A stretch of 22,786 bases of DNA from NCBI GenBank assembly GCA_964572225.1, contig CAZNFR010000060.1:1-22786 (forward strand), in the 5' to 3' direction. Position 1 is the stretch's first letter. Each line of letters begins with the position of its first letter. The position numbers and the translations under genes are program-made. This DNA comes from CAZNFR01 sp964572225. Its GTDB lineage: Bacteria > Bacteroidota > Bacteroidia > Bacteroidales > GCA-2748055. The notes beneath the pieces are model-generated. The model made no database searches, had not been told where the DNA came from, and saw only the letters and a program-made list of their open reading frames with translations. Shown one piece after another: positions 1 through 6,704 of this stretch.

Positions 1-100
1 CTCGGAGCTTACCCTGCTGGGATACGATGAACCCCAGGTGTCCAGTCCGGTATCCACCCACTCCAGGGGTTCATCGTATCCCAGCAGGGTAAGCTCCGAG
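1..100. repeat. Perfect 35-bp inverted repeat at the window edge (probable fold-back)
   Basis: Bases 1-35 are the exact reverse complement of bases 66-100, separated by a 30-base spacer (36-65). The right arm lies inside the fucosidase coding sequence and translates as expected for that gene, so the left arm is the intruding copy. A perfect repeat that begins at base 1 of the sequence is typical of a fold-back chimera or an assembly hairpin at a contig end. A genuine genomic palindrome is less likely. Fucosidase residues decoded from bases 1-35 should not be trusted. Confidence 0.9.
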
Positions 101-1593
101 TCCCAGACAATATTGGCATTGCTGCAAATAAAGGTTTCCGACTTGGGCCAGTCAAATACAATGGCATAAGCCCAGGTACTGTCCTTGCTCATGGTGTACC
201 ATACCGGCTGACCCAGCTGGGTGTTGTCGGCCATAGTCTCATAAGGCCTGGTGCCGAAAATGGCCTCCCCGTTGATCCTCAGCCAGTCCCCCAGTTCCTT
301 CAAAAGATCCATCTGGATCTGGGGTATTTTTCCGCTGCCGTCGGGATTAACCATCAGGTTCAGGTTCCCTCCCTTGGCTACGATCCTCACCAGCATCTGC
401 ACCAATTCATCGGCCGTAAGGTAGTTTGAAAGAGAATCGTAACGGCTGTAGCCGTATGACTCCGACATGGACCGGTTCTCTTCCCAGGGAAAATCCTGCT
501 TCGAGGTAACCTCATCGGTCTCCGAGGTATGGAAATCTCCATGACTCTCGCGGGTACCCTGCCCCAGCCGGTCGTTGGAAGCCACCTCCTTACGCCCCTC
601 AGCCTGATTATAAAAATACGCAACGATCTCCGGTGTGCGGTAATACTCTGCCGGCCTTTGCCATTCCCCGTCAAACCAGAGAATATCGGGGTCATACTGA
701 TCTATAAATTCGATGGCCTGAGGGAGGATCATATCCCCAATAAAATTTTCGACGGGAACCTTTCCCGAAAGCATACGGTTATGCAGCTCCGGTAAAAAAG
801 CACCGGTGATCTCCCCCTCCGTTTTAACGAGTCCGGCATTATCCGGAGCCATATTATCCGACCAATAGCGAACGTAGAGTGAATCTCCTTCGGTGATCAT
901 GGGGTACTCATACTCCTCCACAGAGAAATAGAATCCGAAAGGGATCCCTTTTTCCCTGCATGAGGCAGCAAGTTCGGCCGCCAGGTCCCTTCCGGGAAAC
1001 ATGTCCACTGCATCCCTGAAGGTATATTTTGAGTCCCACAGACAAAATCCATCATGATGCTTATGGAAGGGTACCAGATACCTGGCTCCGCTCAGGGTAA
1101 CCAGATCGGTGACCTCATCGGCATTGAAGTTTTCGGCTCTAAAGAGGGGCAGGAAATCGTCCCTGTGAAAATCCTCACCCCAGTTTTCACGGTGATGGTC
1201 ACGATAGTCGGTGTACATACGGTGAAGGTACCAGTCGGGGTAACGGGCCCGGCTCCACCCTTTTTCCCCGTAACCGGCAATGGAATAGGGCCCCCAGTCG
1301 TAAAAGATCCCCAGCCTGGCATCTACATACCATTCGGGGGTGGGATGCTTATCGATTGATTCCAGGGTTCCCCGGTACTTTCCGGTTGCATTTATCTCCT
1401 GAAGTTTTTCCACTTCAGACCTGGCAAACAGTATTATCTCATCCGAATACTTTTCTCCAAGCTCTTCAACCGAATGTTTGTAGGTAAAGGGTTCAAAATC
1501 AATCTTTTCTTCAGGGACCCTGCATCCCTGAAATACCATCATTCCCAGGAGAAAACCTCCCCCGGCCAATGCAGTTCGAATTAAGGCAAGCAT
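1..1593 (-). CDS. Alpha-L-fucosidase, GH29 family, lipoprotein, partial (3' end missing)
   Basis: This frame is open from the ATG at 1593 to the left edge (531 codons, no stop), so the gene is truncated by the window. The family hydrolyses terminal alpha-L-fucose from glycans with retention of configuration. The N-terminus is hydrophobic and ends in FQGC (about residues 21-24), which suggests an exported lipoprotein with a weak lipobox. Family hallmarks visible are HKHHDGF at 177-183 followed by a WDSKYT-like segment, LWFDGEW with the expected nucleophile Asp308, and a C-terminal catalytic-domain block reading KGGNLNLMVNPDGSGKIP. The common family version of that block is closer to GNLLLNIGP, so this is a divergent member. 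The last roughly 10-20 codons before base 1 are compromised by the fold-back repeat, and the natural C-terminus is not visible. Family assignment is firm; substrate linkage is unknown. Confidence 0.9.
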   Translation of the reverse strand, partial: MLALIRTALAGGGFLLGMMVFQGCRVPEEKIDFEPFTYKHSVEELGEKYSDEIILFARSEVEKLQEINATGKYRGTLESIDKHPTPEWYVDARLGIFYDWGPYSIAGYGEKGWSRARYPDWYLHRMYTDYRDHHRENWGEDFHRDDFLPLFRAENFNADEVTDLVTLSGARYLVPFHKHHDGFCLWDSKYTFRDAVDMFPGRDLAAELAASCREKGIPFGFYFSVEEYEYPMITEGDSLYVRYWSDNMAPDNAGLVKTEGEITGAFLPELHNRMLSGKVPVENFIGDMILPQAIEFIDQYDPDILWFDGEWQRPAEYYRTPEIVAYFYNQAEGRKEVASNDRLGQGTRESHGDFHTSETDEVTSKQDFPWEENRSMSESYGYSRYDSLSNYLTADELVQMLVRIVAKGGNLNLMVNPDGSGKIPQIQMDLLKELGDWLRINGEAIFGTRPYETMADNTQLGQPVWYTMSKDSTWAYAIVFDWPKSETFICSNANIVWDSELTLLGYDEPLEWVDTGLDTWGSSYPSRVSSE

Positions 1594-1637
1594 AGAGGAA
1601 GATGTTGGTGTATCCTGCAAGTATAAGGAATCTCGGC

Positions 1638-2534
1638 CTATATGTTAAATTTCACCCCGGTTAATTCTTCGGATTTTTCCCAAAGCTTTGCTGCTGCTTC
1701 CTTCGAATGGGAAAGCCTGTTTGACTCAACCTTTACCGGAAAACCTTTCAGCTCACGCCTGCCTGCCGGACCATAAAATTCGCCCCCCTTTACTTTCGGG
1801 TCTGCCGAAGCCCGGAATTGCGGAAGAGCCCCCATCTCCGGTTTTTGTGCCCAAAGGTTGAAAAGAGGCATGAACCGGCCGAGATCGGTTTTGGTAACTC
1901 CCGGATGCGCAGCAACAGCGATGGCAGTGGATCCGTTTTTCCTGAAAAATCGCTCCAGTTCATAGGTGAAAAAAAGATTCGCCAGCTTGGATCTGCCGTA
2001 AGCCTTTGTGGTTGAATAGTCACCATCCGGACTATAAACCATCTTATCAAAATCGGTGTCCCCTCTTTTATGAGCGATGCTGCTAACATTGACCACCCTT
2101 GCGTTTTCCGTTTTAAGCAATACCTCCAGCAAGCTGCCGGTGAGAGCAAAATGTCCGAGATGGTTAATCCCTGTCTGACCCTCAAAACCGTCCTCTGTCG
2201 CAAAATTCGGACTCATCATAATGCCTGCATTGTTGAGCAAAACATCCAGTCTGCTAAACTTCTTTTTGAAATCATCCGCAAACTGCTTTACCGATCCCAG
2301 GTTTGAAAGATCCAGCTTCATGATATGAATTCTGGCTTCCGGAAATTCATCCAGTATCTCCTTTCTAGCTTTCTCATCCTTTTCCGGGGTTCTCCCCGCA
2401 ATGATTACCTCGGCTCCTTTCGATACAAAAGCTCTCACCGAAGCGAAGCCCAATCCGGTATTTCCGCCGGTAACAATGATGGTTTTCCCTGAGAGATCAG
2501 GCAAATCATTCAATTTCCAAACATTAGCATTCAT
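1638..2534 (-). CDS. Short-chain dehydrogenase/reductase (SDR), WWOX/retinol dehydrogenase-like
   Basis: A 298-residue NAD(P)-dependent oxidoreductase with a single Rossmann domain. Visible SDR landmarks are the nucleotide-binding TGGNTGLG (22-29), an Arg at 48 after the second strand that favours NADP(H), NNAG (101-104), the catalytic Ser region SSIAH (151-155) and the catalytic YGRSK (Tyr179, Lys183). The inserted N-terminal KLNDLPDLSGKT segment and overall length resemble the retinol dehydrogenase/protochlorophyllide reductase-like branch, so the substrate could be a lipid, retinoid-like or xenobiotic carbonyl; it cannot be read from sequence. There is no signal peptide, so it should be cytosolic. 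A strong AGGAGG sits about 7 bases before the ATG, which fixes the start. It lies upstream of and on the same strand as the fucosidase with a 44-base gap; co-transcription is possible but the functions do not obviously connect. Confidence 0.9.
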   Translation of the reverse strand: MNANVWKLNDLPDLSGKTIIVTGGNTGLGFASVRAFVSKGAEVIIAGRTPEKDEKARKEILDEFPEARIHIMKLDLSNLGSVKQFADDFKKKFSRLDVLLNNAGIMMSPNFATEDGFEGQTGINHLGHFALTGSLLEVLLKTENARVVNVSSIAHKRGDTDFDKMVYSPDGDYSTTKAYGRSKLANLFFTYELERFFRKNGSTAIAVAAHPGVTKTDLGRFMPLFNLWAQKPEMGALPQFRASADPKVKGGEFYGPAGRRELKGFPVKVESNRLSHSKEAAAKLWEKSEELTGVKFNI

Positions 2535-2541
2535 TAGTATA

Positions 2542-2547
2542 TCCTCC
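2542..2547 (-). promoter_or_regulatory. Strong Shine-Dalgarno site of the SDR gene
   Basis: Read on the minus strand this is AGGAGG, seven bases before the ATG at 2534-2532. Most other starts in the window are preceded only by A-rich sequence, the usual Bacteroidota pattern, so this site stands out and supports the chosen start. Confidence 0.6.
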
Positions 2548-2631
2548 TGATTTCATTTCTGTTACTATTCATCTAAACCCGATAATGGTCAACATTCAAT
2601 CACTGTATTTTGTTTCGGAACTCATGTTGAT

Positions 2632-2655
2632 GGGTATTCCCTCAGACGAATACCC
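2632..2655. other. Hairpin downstream of the small lipoprotein gene
   Basis: An 8-bp perfect stem (GGGTATTC with GAATACCC) and 8-base loop lies 26 bases beyond the stop of the small lipoprotein gene. There is no T-run after it on either strand, so it is not a standard intrinsic terminator. It could be an RNA 3'-end stabiliser or chance. Confidence 0.35.
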
Positions 2656-2680
2656 CGGGTGAATATTGCAGAAAAAGCGT

Positions 2681-2953
2681 TCAGGGAATGAATATGGTCC
2701 CCGCAATCTGCCGGTCGGAAAGCGGAAGAATGCCCTCATCCACAATGAAGGGTCCATCCAGAACCTGATAGTCGCATTCGACCTGTTTTCCTTCCCGACC
2801 GTATTGTATATAAGCCGAAAAACGGAGAATCCCGTCTTCATACACCGGCAGCTCGGCAAAACTTACGAGACCTTTTGAGGGTCTTTCCTCTTCGCAGGAA
2901 ACCAACGACAGAATAAATACGGTAAATATCAATGATCTGAATTTCAACTTCAT
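2681..2953 (-). CDS. Small lipoprotein of unknown function (90 aa)
   Basis: The 90-residue product begins MKLKFRSLIFTVF and has a clear lipoprotein signal with lipobox LVSC (Cys at about residue 20) followed by acidic residues, so it should be secreted and lipidated. The remaining roughly 70 residues look like a small beta-rich domain; I recognise no family. The frame is open further upstream to 3292, but that extension lies across intergenic sequence and antisense to the next gene, and it would bury the signal peptide; the ATG at 2953 is therefore chosen. The gene is divergent from the gluconolactonase-like gene with about 200 bases between them. It may be shorter than its ancestor, but I cannot show a frameshift. 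Confidence 0.6.
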   Translation of the reverse strand: MKLKFRSLIFTVFILSLVSCEEERPSKGLVSFAELPVYEDGILRFSAYIQYGREGKQVECDYQVLDGPFIVDEGILPLSDRQIAGTIFIP

Positions 2954-3155
2954 AACTAAAAACTTTTTTGGAACGGGTTTTCCTGGCATGGAATAAAACC
3001 GGAACCATTTTTCGAAATGTAAGGCTTTTTTTAAGCAAATCCGGCTTGTTTTTGTTAATAGTCTTATAAGGATAAAAAGCAGATAGATTATCTTGTGACT
3101 TCGTTGAGATATCAGGTCATTCCTGAAAATAAATCCAAAATATAAATAAAACGCC

Positions 3156-4058
3156 ATGAAACCATTCAGCCTTTTTCTTATTGCAATGCTTCCTGTCCTC
3201 GCGGTTAACACCTCTGCGGGGGAACCCGGACTTAAAAAGATCCTGGCGAAAAATGCCGAACTGGTGCAGATCGAAACCGGGTTTCGCTTCACCGAAGGGC
3301 CTGCTGCCCATGAGGATGGAAGGGTTTTCTTTACCGATCAGCCCAACAACAAAATCCATATCTGGGATCCCAACGGTGGGGTAAGTGAGTTTGAAGTGGA
3401 CGGGGAACGGTCTAACGGACTCTATTTCAGTAATGACGGACAACTCCTTGCTTGTGCCGATTACCGGAACAAGCTTATCCGCTTTGATATGGACGGAAAT
3501 AAAACTGTCCTGGTCGACGGCTACAAAGGCAAACACCTGAATGGTCCCAACGATGTCTGGCAGCATCCCGGCGGACATATATTTTTTACTGATCCCTATT
3601 ACAAAAGGCCATGGTGGCCCGAAGGCCATGAGGAATTGCAGGAAGAAAGAGGAGTTTACCTGCTTACTCCAGAGGGAGATCTGCAAAGGGTAGCTGCAGA
3701 CTTCAAGATGCCCAACGGCATTATCGGCACCCCCGACGGGAAAAATCTTTACGTTGCCGACGCCAACGGTAAAAGGACCTACCGCTTTGATATTCAGGAA
3801 GACGGAACCCTTACCAACCGCGTGCTTTTTGCCGAGGAAGGGTCGGATGGAATGACCATCGACAACCAGGGGAATGTCTATTTCACTACCCGTTCGGTGG
3901 TTCTGATCATCGACAAAGACGGAAACAAGGTAGGTGAGATCGAGGTTCCCGAGAAACCCTCCAACGTCACTTTCGCAGGAAAAAACAGGGATATCCTTTT
4001 CATCACTGCCCAGACCTCCATTTACAGAATCGATACGAAAGTAAAAGGCGTGAATTAG
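3156..4058 (+). CDS. Exported SMP-30/gluconolactonase/LRE family protein
   Basis: A 300-residue protein with an N-terminal signal peptide (about residues 1-22, ending near TSAG), so probably periplasmic. The body is a six-bladed beta-propeller of the SMP-30/gluconolactonase family, which hydrolyses sugar lactones using one divalent metal ion. Expected metal or active-site residues are visible: Glu47 in FTEGP, Asn132 in NGPND, Asn187 in MPNG and Asp231 in SDGM. A TDQPNNKI segment after the first blade is also typical. The ATG is preceded by A/T-rich sequence without an SD site. It stands alone on the plus strand; no sugar dehydrogenase or lactone pathway gene adjoins it. The substrate (aldonolactone or other lactone) is not determined, since the family has many specificities. 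Confidence 0.88.
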   Translation: MKPFSLFLIAMLPVLAVNTSAGEPGLKKILAKNAELVQIETGFRFTEGPAAHEDGRVFFTDQPNNKIHIWDPNGGVSEFEVDGERSNGLYFSNDGQLLACADYRNKLIRFDMDGNKTVLVDGYKGKHLNGPNDVWQHPGGHIFFTDPYYKRPWWPEGHEELQEERGVYLLTPEGDLQRVAADFKMPNGIIGTPDGKNLYVADANGKRTYRFDIQEDGTLTNRVLFAEEGSDGMTIDNQGNVYFTTRSVVLIIDKDGNKVGEIEVPEKPSNVTFAGKNRDILFITAQTSIYRIDTKVKGVN

Positions 4059-4224
4059 GTCTGATCGAATCAGCCCCCTGTAAGGTTCATATTCACCCAT
4101 TTGCAGTTTGAAGGGTTCCCTCTTTTCCATTTTTTCTCTTACCTTTTTGTTTTTTCACATCCACGCCCAGATAATCATCATCACTGATTAATCGTGTATT
4201 TAAAGGAACGAAGACTGCGATACG

Positions 4225-4344
4225 GTGATCATCGAAAACGGGGGTTCCCTCAAAATAAAGGTCGAAGGAATACAGGCAAGAAAGCTTATGCATGTTAAGC
4301 TCGCAGATCAGCTGGGCGAAGAATGGATTCGTAAGCTGGGATGA
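4225..4344 (+). CDS. Possible 39-aa ORF or remnant of a larger gene
   Basis: The frame starts at GTG and ends at TGA (39 residues). Its translation (VIIENGGSLKIKVEGIQ..., ending in GEEWIRKLG) has a mixed, protein-like composition, unlike the arginine-rich shadow frames nearby. An in-frame TAA lies eight codons upstream of the GTG, so it cannot extend far. A strong terminator begins 25 bases after the stop. It may be a true small gene, the tail of a decayed gene, or chance. No family is recognised and no good ribosome-binding site is seen. Confidence 0.25.
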   Translation: MIIENGGSLKIKVEGIQARKLMHVKLADQLGEEWIRKLG

Positions 4345-4368
4345 TCGCATCCGGGTAATGGTTGTTAG

Positions 4369-4403
4369 AGTGCCGGAGCAGTGGGTTCCGGCACTTTTTT
4401 TTT
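4369..4403 (+). terminator. Rho-independent terminator
   Basis: The 9-bp perfect stem AGTGCCGGA/TCCGGCACT has a 9-base loop and runs directly into nine T residues (4395-4403) on the plus strand. It would end transcripts coming from the gluconolactonase-like gene or from the small ORF. Confidence 0.85.
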
Positions 4404-4483
4404 GTATTTTCGCCCACGGCAGGAAAAAAGCTGTTTTTCGGGATAACGAAAGAATCAGTGCCGTTTGACTTAAAAAAAAGATT

Positions 4484-5047
4484 GTGGCAAGCAGGGAAAG
4501 CGAAATAAAAGAAAAAAGAAGCAAGGTATTGCGGACAATAAGGAAGATCCACCGGATTTCATCGGTTTGGCTCTTTGTTTTCCTTCTGGGGGTGGGGGTG
4601 AGCGGACTCCTCCTGGGATGGAAGAAAAATACCGGTGATGCCCTCCTCCCCTATACACGACAGGGTTCCTCGGTAAATATTTCGGAATGGCTTCCGATCG
4701 ACAGCCTGGTCAGGATAAGCGATGAGACCCTCAAAAAATATCACCCCGAACTCTCCCGCAAAATATCCAGGATAGACCTGAGACCCTCCAAGGGAACGGT
4801 TAAATTTATCTTTGAGGATCATTATCTCGGGGTGCAGCTCGATGGAAAAACCGGTGAGGTACTGCACATAGGAAAACGAAACTCAGACCTGATCGAAAAT
4901 ATTCACGATGGATCGGTGCTGGATCGTGTACTGGGAACCAACGGCCTTTTTAAACTTCTATACACCACTTTCACCGGACTCTCATTGCTAATGTTCACAC
5001 TAACGGGCATTTGGCTTTGGTACGGCCGGGGGAGAGTAAAAACCTAA
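4484..5047 (+). CDS. PepSY-associated TM helix protein
   Basis: A 187-residue inner-membrane protein. The first helix (about 27-46) follows a basic IRKIHRISS segment typical of PepSY-TM proteins, then about 110 residues of periplasmic domain with a PepSY-like part containing DGKTGEVLHIG, then a second helix (about 160-180) ending WLWYGRGRVK. Family members often sit near iron or siderophore uptake or flavin-reductase genes, but none is visible here, so the function is open. The start is taken at GTG 4484 because a TGA lies six codons upstream in frame and no ATG occurs before the second helix. Likely a short, two-helix version of the family. Confidence 0.8.
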   Translation: MASRESEIKEKRSKVLRTIRKIHRISSVWLFVFLLGVGVSGLLLGWKKNTGDALLPYTRQGSSVNISEWLPIDSLVRISDETLKKYHPELSRKISRIDLRPSKGTVKFIFEDHYLGVQLDGKTGEVLHIGKRNSDLIENIHDGSVLDRVLGTNGLFKLLYTTFTGLSLLMFTLTGIWLWYGRGRVKT

Positions 5048-5225
5048 ATCCCTTAATTGAACTCCTTCGATCAACTTTTTCGCCCGATCCCGGGGATTGT
5101 TCGAAATATGTTGTAAATTGCTATATCCAATAACCGGTTTATCAATATGCCCTCCATATTATTCAAATTTAAGTTTCCGAAGATCAAACACATGACCCCG
5201 CAATAATTAGTAATCCGAATTCAAA

Positions 5226-6434
5226 ATGAAAAAACATCTGTCTTTACTCATTGCTCTGGTTGTTTTGCTCGCTGCGTGCAACAACGAAGACCCTTCAACC
5301 GGAAAAACCCAAGCTCTTTCCAAGGAAGTCCTGGACGGATTTGTGCAGAAGGGACCTTTTATTAACGGAACGGAAATTTCTCTTTTTGAGCTGGATGCCG
5401 ACCTGAATCAGACCGGGACCAACTATACCTCGCAGGTTCTGGATAATACCGGGGCCTTTCGGTTTGTGAATATCAACCTGGATAATCCGGTGGCTGAAAT
5501 CAAATCGGACGGATTTTATTACAACGAGATTACCGGTGAGATATCCGAATCCAGGCTGGTGCTTTACGGGCTGTCGGATCTAACCAACCGGGAGACCTGC
5601 AATATCAATGTCCTTTCCCATCTTGAAAGAAGCAGACTGCTTTACCTTTTGGAGCAGGGATCCTCTTTTGAAGAGGCCAAAACTCAGGCCGAATCGGAAA
5701 TTCTGGCGCTTTTTGAGATTGAGTCTGGCGAGAATGCGGAATTTGAAAATCTTTCCATCGATGCTGAAGGGGGTGAGAATGGCATGCTGCTGGCGGCATC
5801 GGTGATTCTGCAGGCCTTTCGTTCCACCGCTGAACTATCGGAGCTCCTGGCGAATATCAGTACCGATATTCGTACAGATGGTGTGCTCGACAGTGAATCC
5901 ATTGGAAGTGATCTGCTCACCTATGCCTCCATCCTTAACCTGGAAGATATTCGTACCAAGCTGGAAAGCAGGTATGAAGATCTGGGCCAGGTTGCCGTTA
6001 TTCCTGATTTCGAGACTCCTGTCAATCATTTCATTCACAATTCCGGATTTGAAGCCATTTCCCTGGTAACCTTCCCGGAGACCGGAAAACACGGGAAAAA
6101 CATATTGTTTGCTGATACGACTACGGTATTCCGTGATCAGATGATGAGCTTTGCTGCGAACCTCTCCCCGGGGGCCGATATTAAGATTGAAATGGACGGA
6201 GGGATCTGGTTTATGCAGGTCATGCCCGACGGACCTGTGAACTGGGACTGGACTATTTACGATTTTGTTACCGAGTCACAAACCTTCTATAATACCGAAC
6301 CCGGAAAAAACTGTGATGTGAAAATGGGCTTCGGAATTGACTATGATAAGGGAGGGCCCGATACGGTTTACATCAAAATTTACGAGAACAATTCCCCGGT
6401 CGTGACCCTGGAAAAGATTGTCTATGTGAAATAG
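5226..6434 (+). CDS. Lipoprotein of unknown function (402 aa)
   Basis: A secreted lipoprotein: MKKHLSLLIALVVLLAAC with the lipobox Cys at 18, followed by a short acidic linker. Residues about 38-155 contain a conserved-looking block (DGFVQKGPFINGTEISLFEL, then a GAFRF strand, GFYYNE.TGEIS and a helical SFEEAK.QAESE part) that I associate with Bacteroidota surface lipoproteins built from a beta-sandwich plus a helical segment. The C-terminal roughly 120 residues (from about 280) form a separate beta-rich region with WFMQV and NWDWTIYDF motifs, perhaps a ligand- or carbohydrate-binding domain. No catalytic motif is visible. It is a single gene with about 180 bases before it and 270 after it. 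Confidence 0.75.
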   Translation: MKKHLSLLIALVVLLAACNNEDPSTGKTQALSKEVLDGFVQKGPFINGTEISLFELDADLNQTGTNYTSQVLDNTGAFRFVNINLDNPVAEIKSDGFYYNEITGEISESRLVLYGLSDLTNRETCNINVLSHLERSRLLYLLEQGSSFEEAKTQAESEILALFEIESGENAEFENLSIDAEGGENGMLLAASVILQAFRSTAELSELLANISTDIRTDGVLDSESIGSDLLTYASILNLEDIRTKLESRYEDLGQVAVIPDFETPVNHFIHNSGFEAISLVTFPETGKHGKNILFADTTTVFRDQMMSFAANLSPGADIKIEMDGGIWFMQVMPDGPVNWDWTIYDFVTESQTFYNTEPGKNCDVKMGFGIDYDKGGPDTVYIKIYENNSPVVTLEKIVYVK

Positions 6435-6704
6435 GGCAAAATTCACCCCTGTTCGGTTAATTCCGATACCTTAGGGGATGAAAAATATACCCATCTTTAT
6501 CCGCGTTGAATAAAACAAAAAACGATGGATAGATGAATATTTCTTCAATCGGACAAAAGACTCCAACCTTAAACGACCTTCACCGTTGTTTGGAAATCTT
6601 TTACAGAATCAAAAACCCGGGATGCCCTTAAATCCTTATATTTACATTTTTGGATCTGCCCGATCCCTAAATAAACCCTTTTCTAAAAACCAAAATTTAC
6701 TGCT

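Larger units (their letters stand above)
4059..4483. other. 425-base interval with a possible tiny ORF and a terminator
   Basis: No long gene is present. The open frames on the minus strand here (for example 4093-4524) read through the terminator hairpin and into the antisense of the PepSY gene, with no homology I recognise, so I treat them as chance. On the plus strand, 4225-4344 could encode 39 residues and is followed by a canonical intrinsic terminator at 4369-4403. No tRNA or riboswitch was recognised. Confidence 0.6.

Noticed and set aside
1..1593. Polysaccharide utilisation locus around the fucosidase
   Set aside because: No SusC/SusD pair, sulfatase or other glycoside hydrolase is visible; one fucosidase next to an SDR gene is not enough.
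2596..2859. 87-codon frame overlapping the small lipoprotein
   Set aside because: It overlaps in another frame the lipoprotein, which has a clear signal peptide and lipobox; its own sequence is rich in Arg/Phe/Cys as expected of a shadow. A frameshift joining the two was considered but no family alignment supports it.
3051..3095. TTTG ... TATCTTG promoter upstream of the gluconolactonase-like gene
   Set aside because: The spacer is about 34 bases, far beyond the usual 19-21, and the -7 match is imperfect.
3117..4130. Long minus-strand open frame of 337 codons
   Set aside because: It is antisense to the well-supported gluconolactonase-like gene, has no recognisable motifs, and follows from that gene's codon bias.
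4093..4524. Minus-strand open frame of 143 codons
   Set aside because: It reads through the terminator hairpin and its poly-T tract and into the antisense of the PepSY gene; no homology or start signal is seen.
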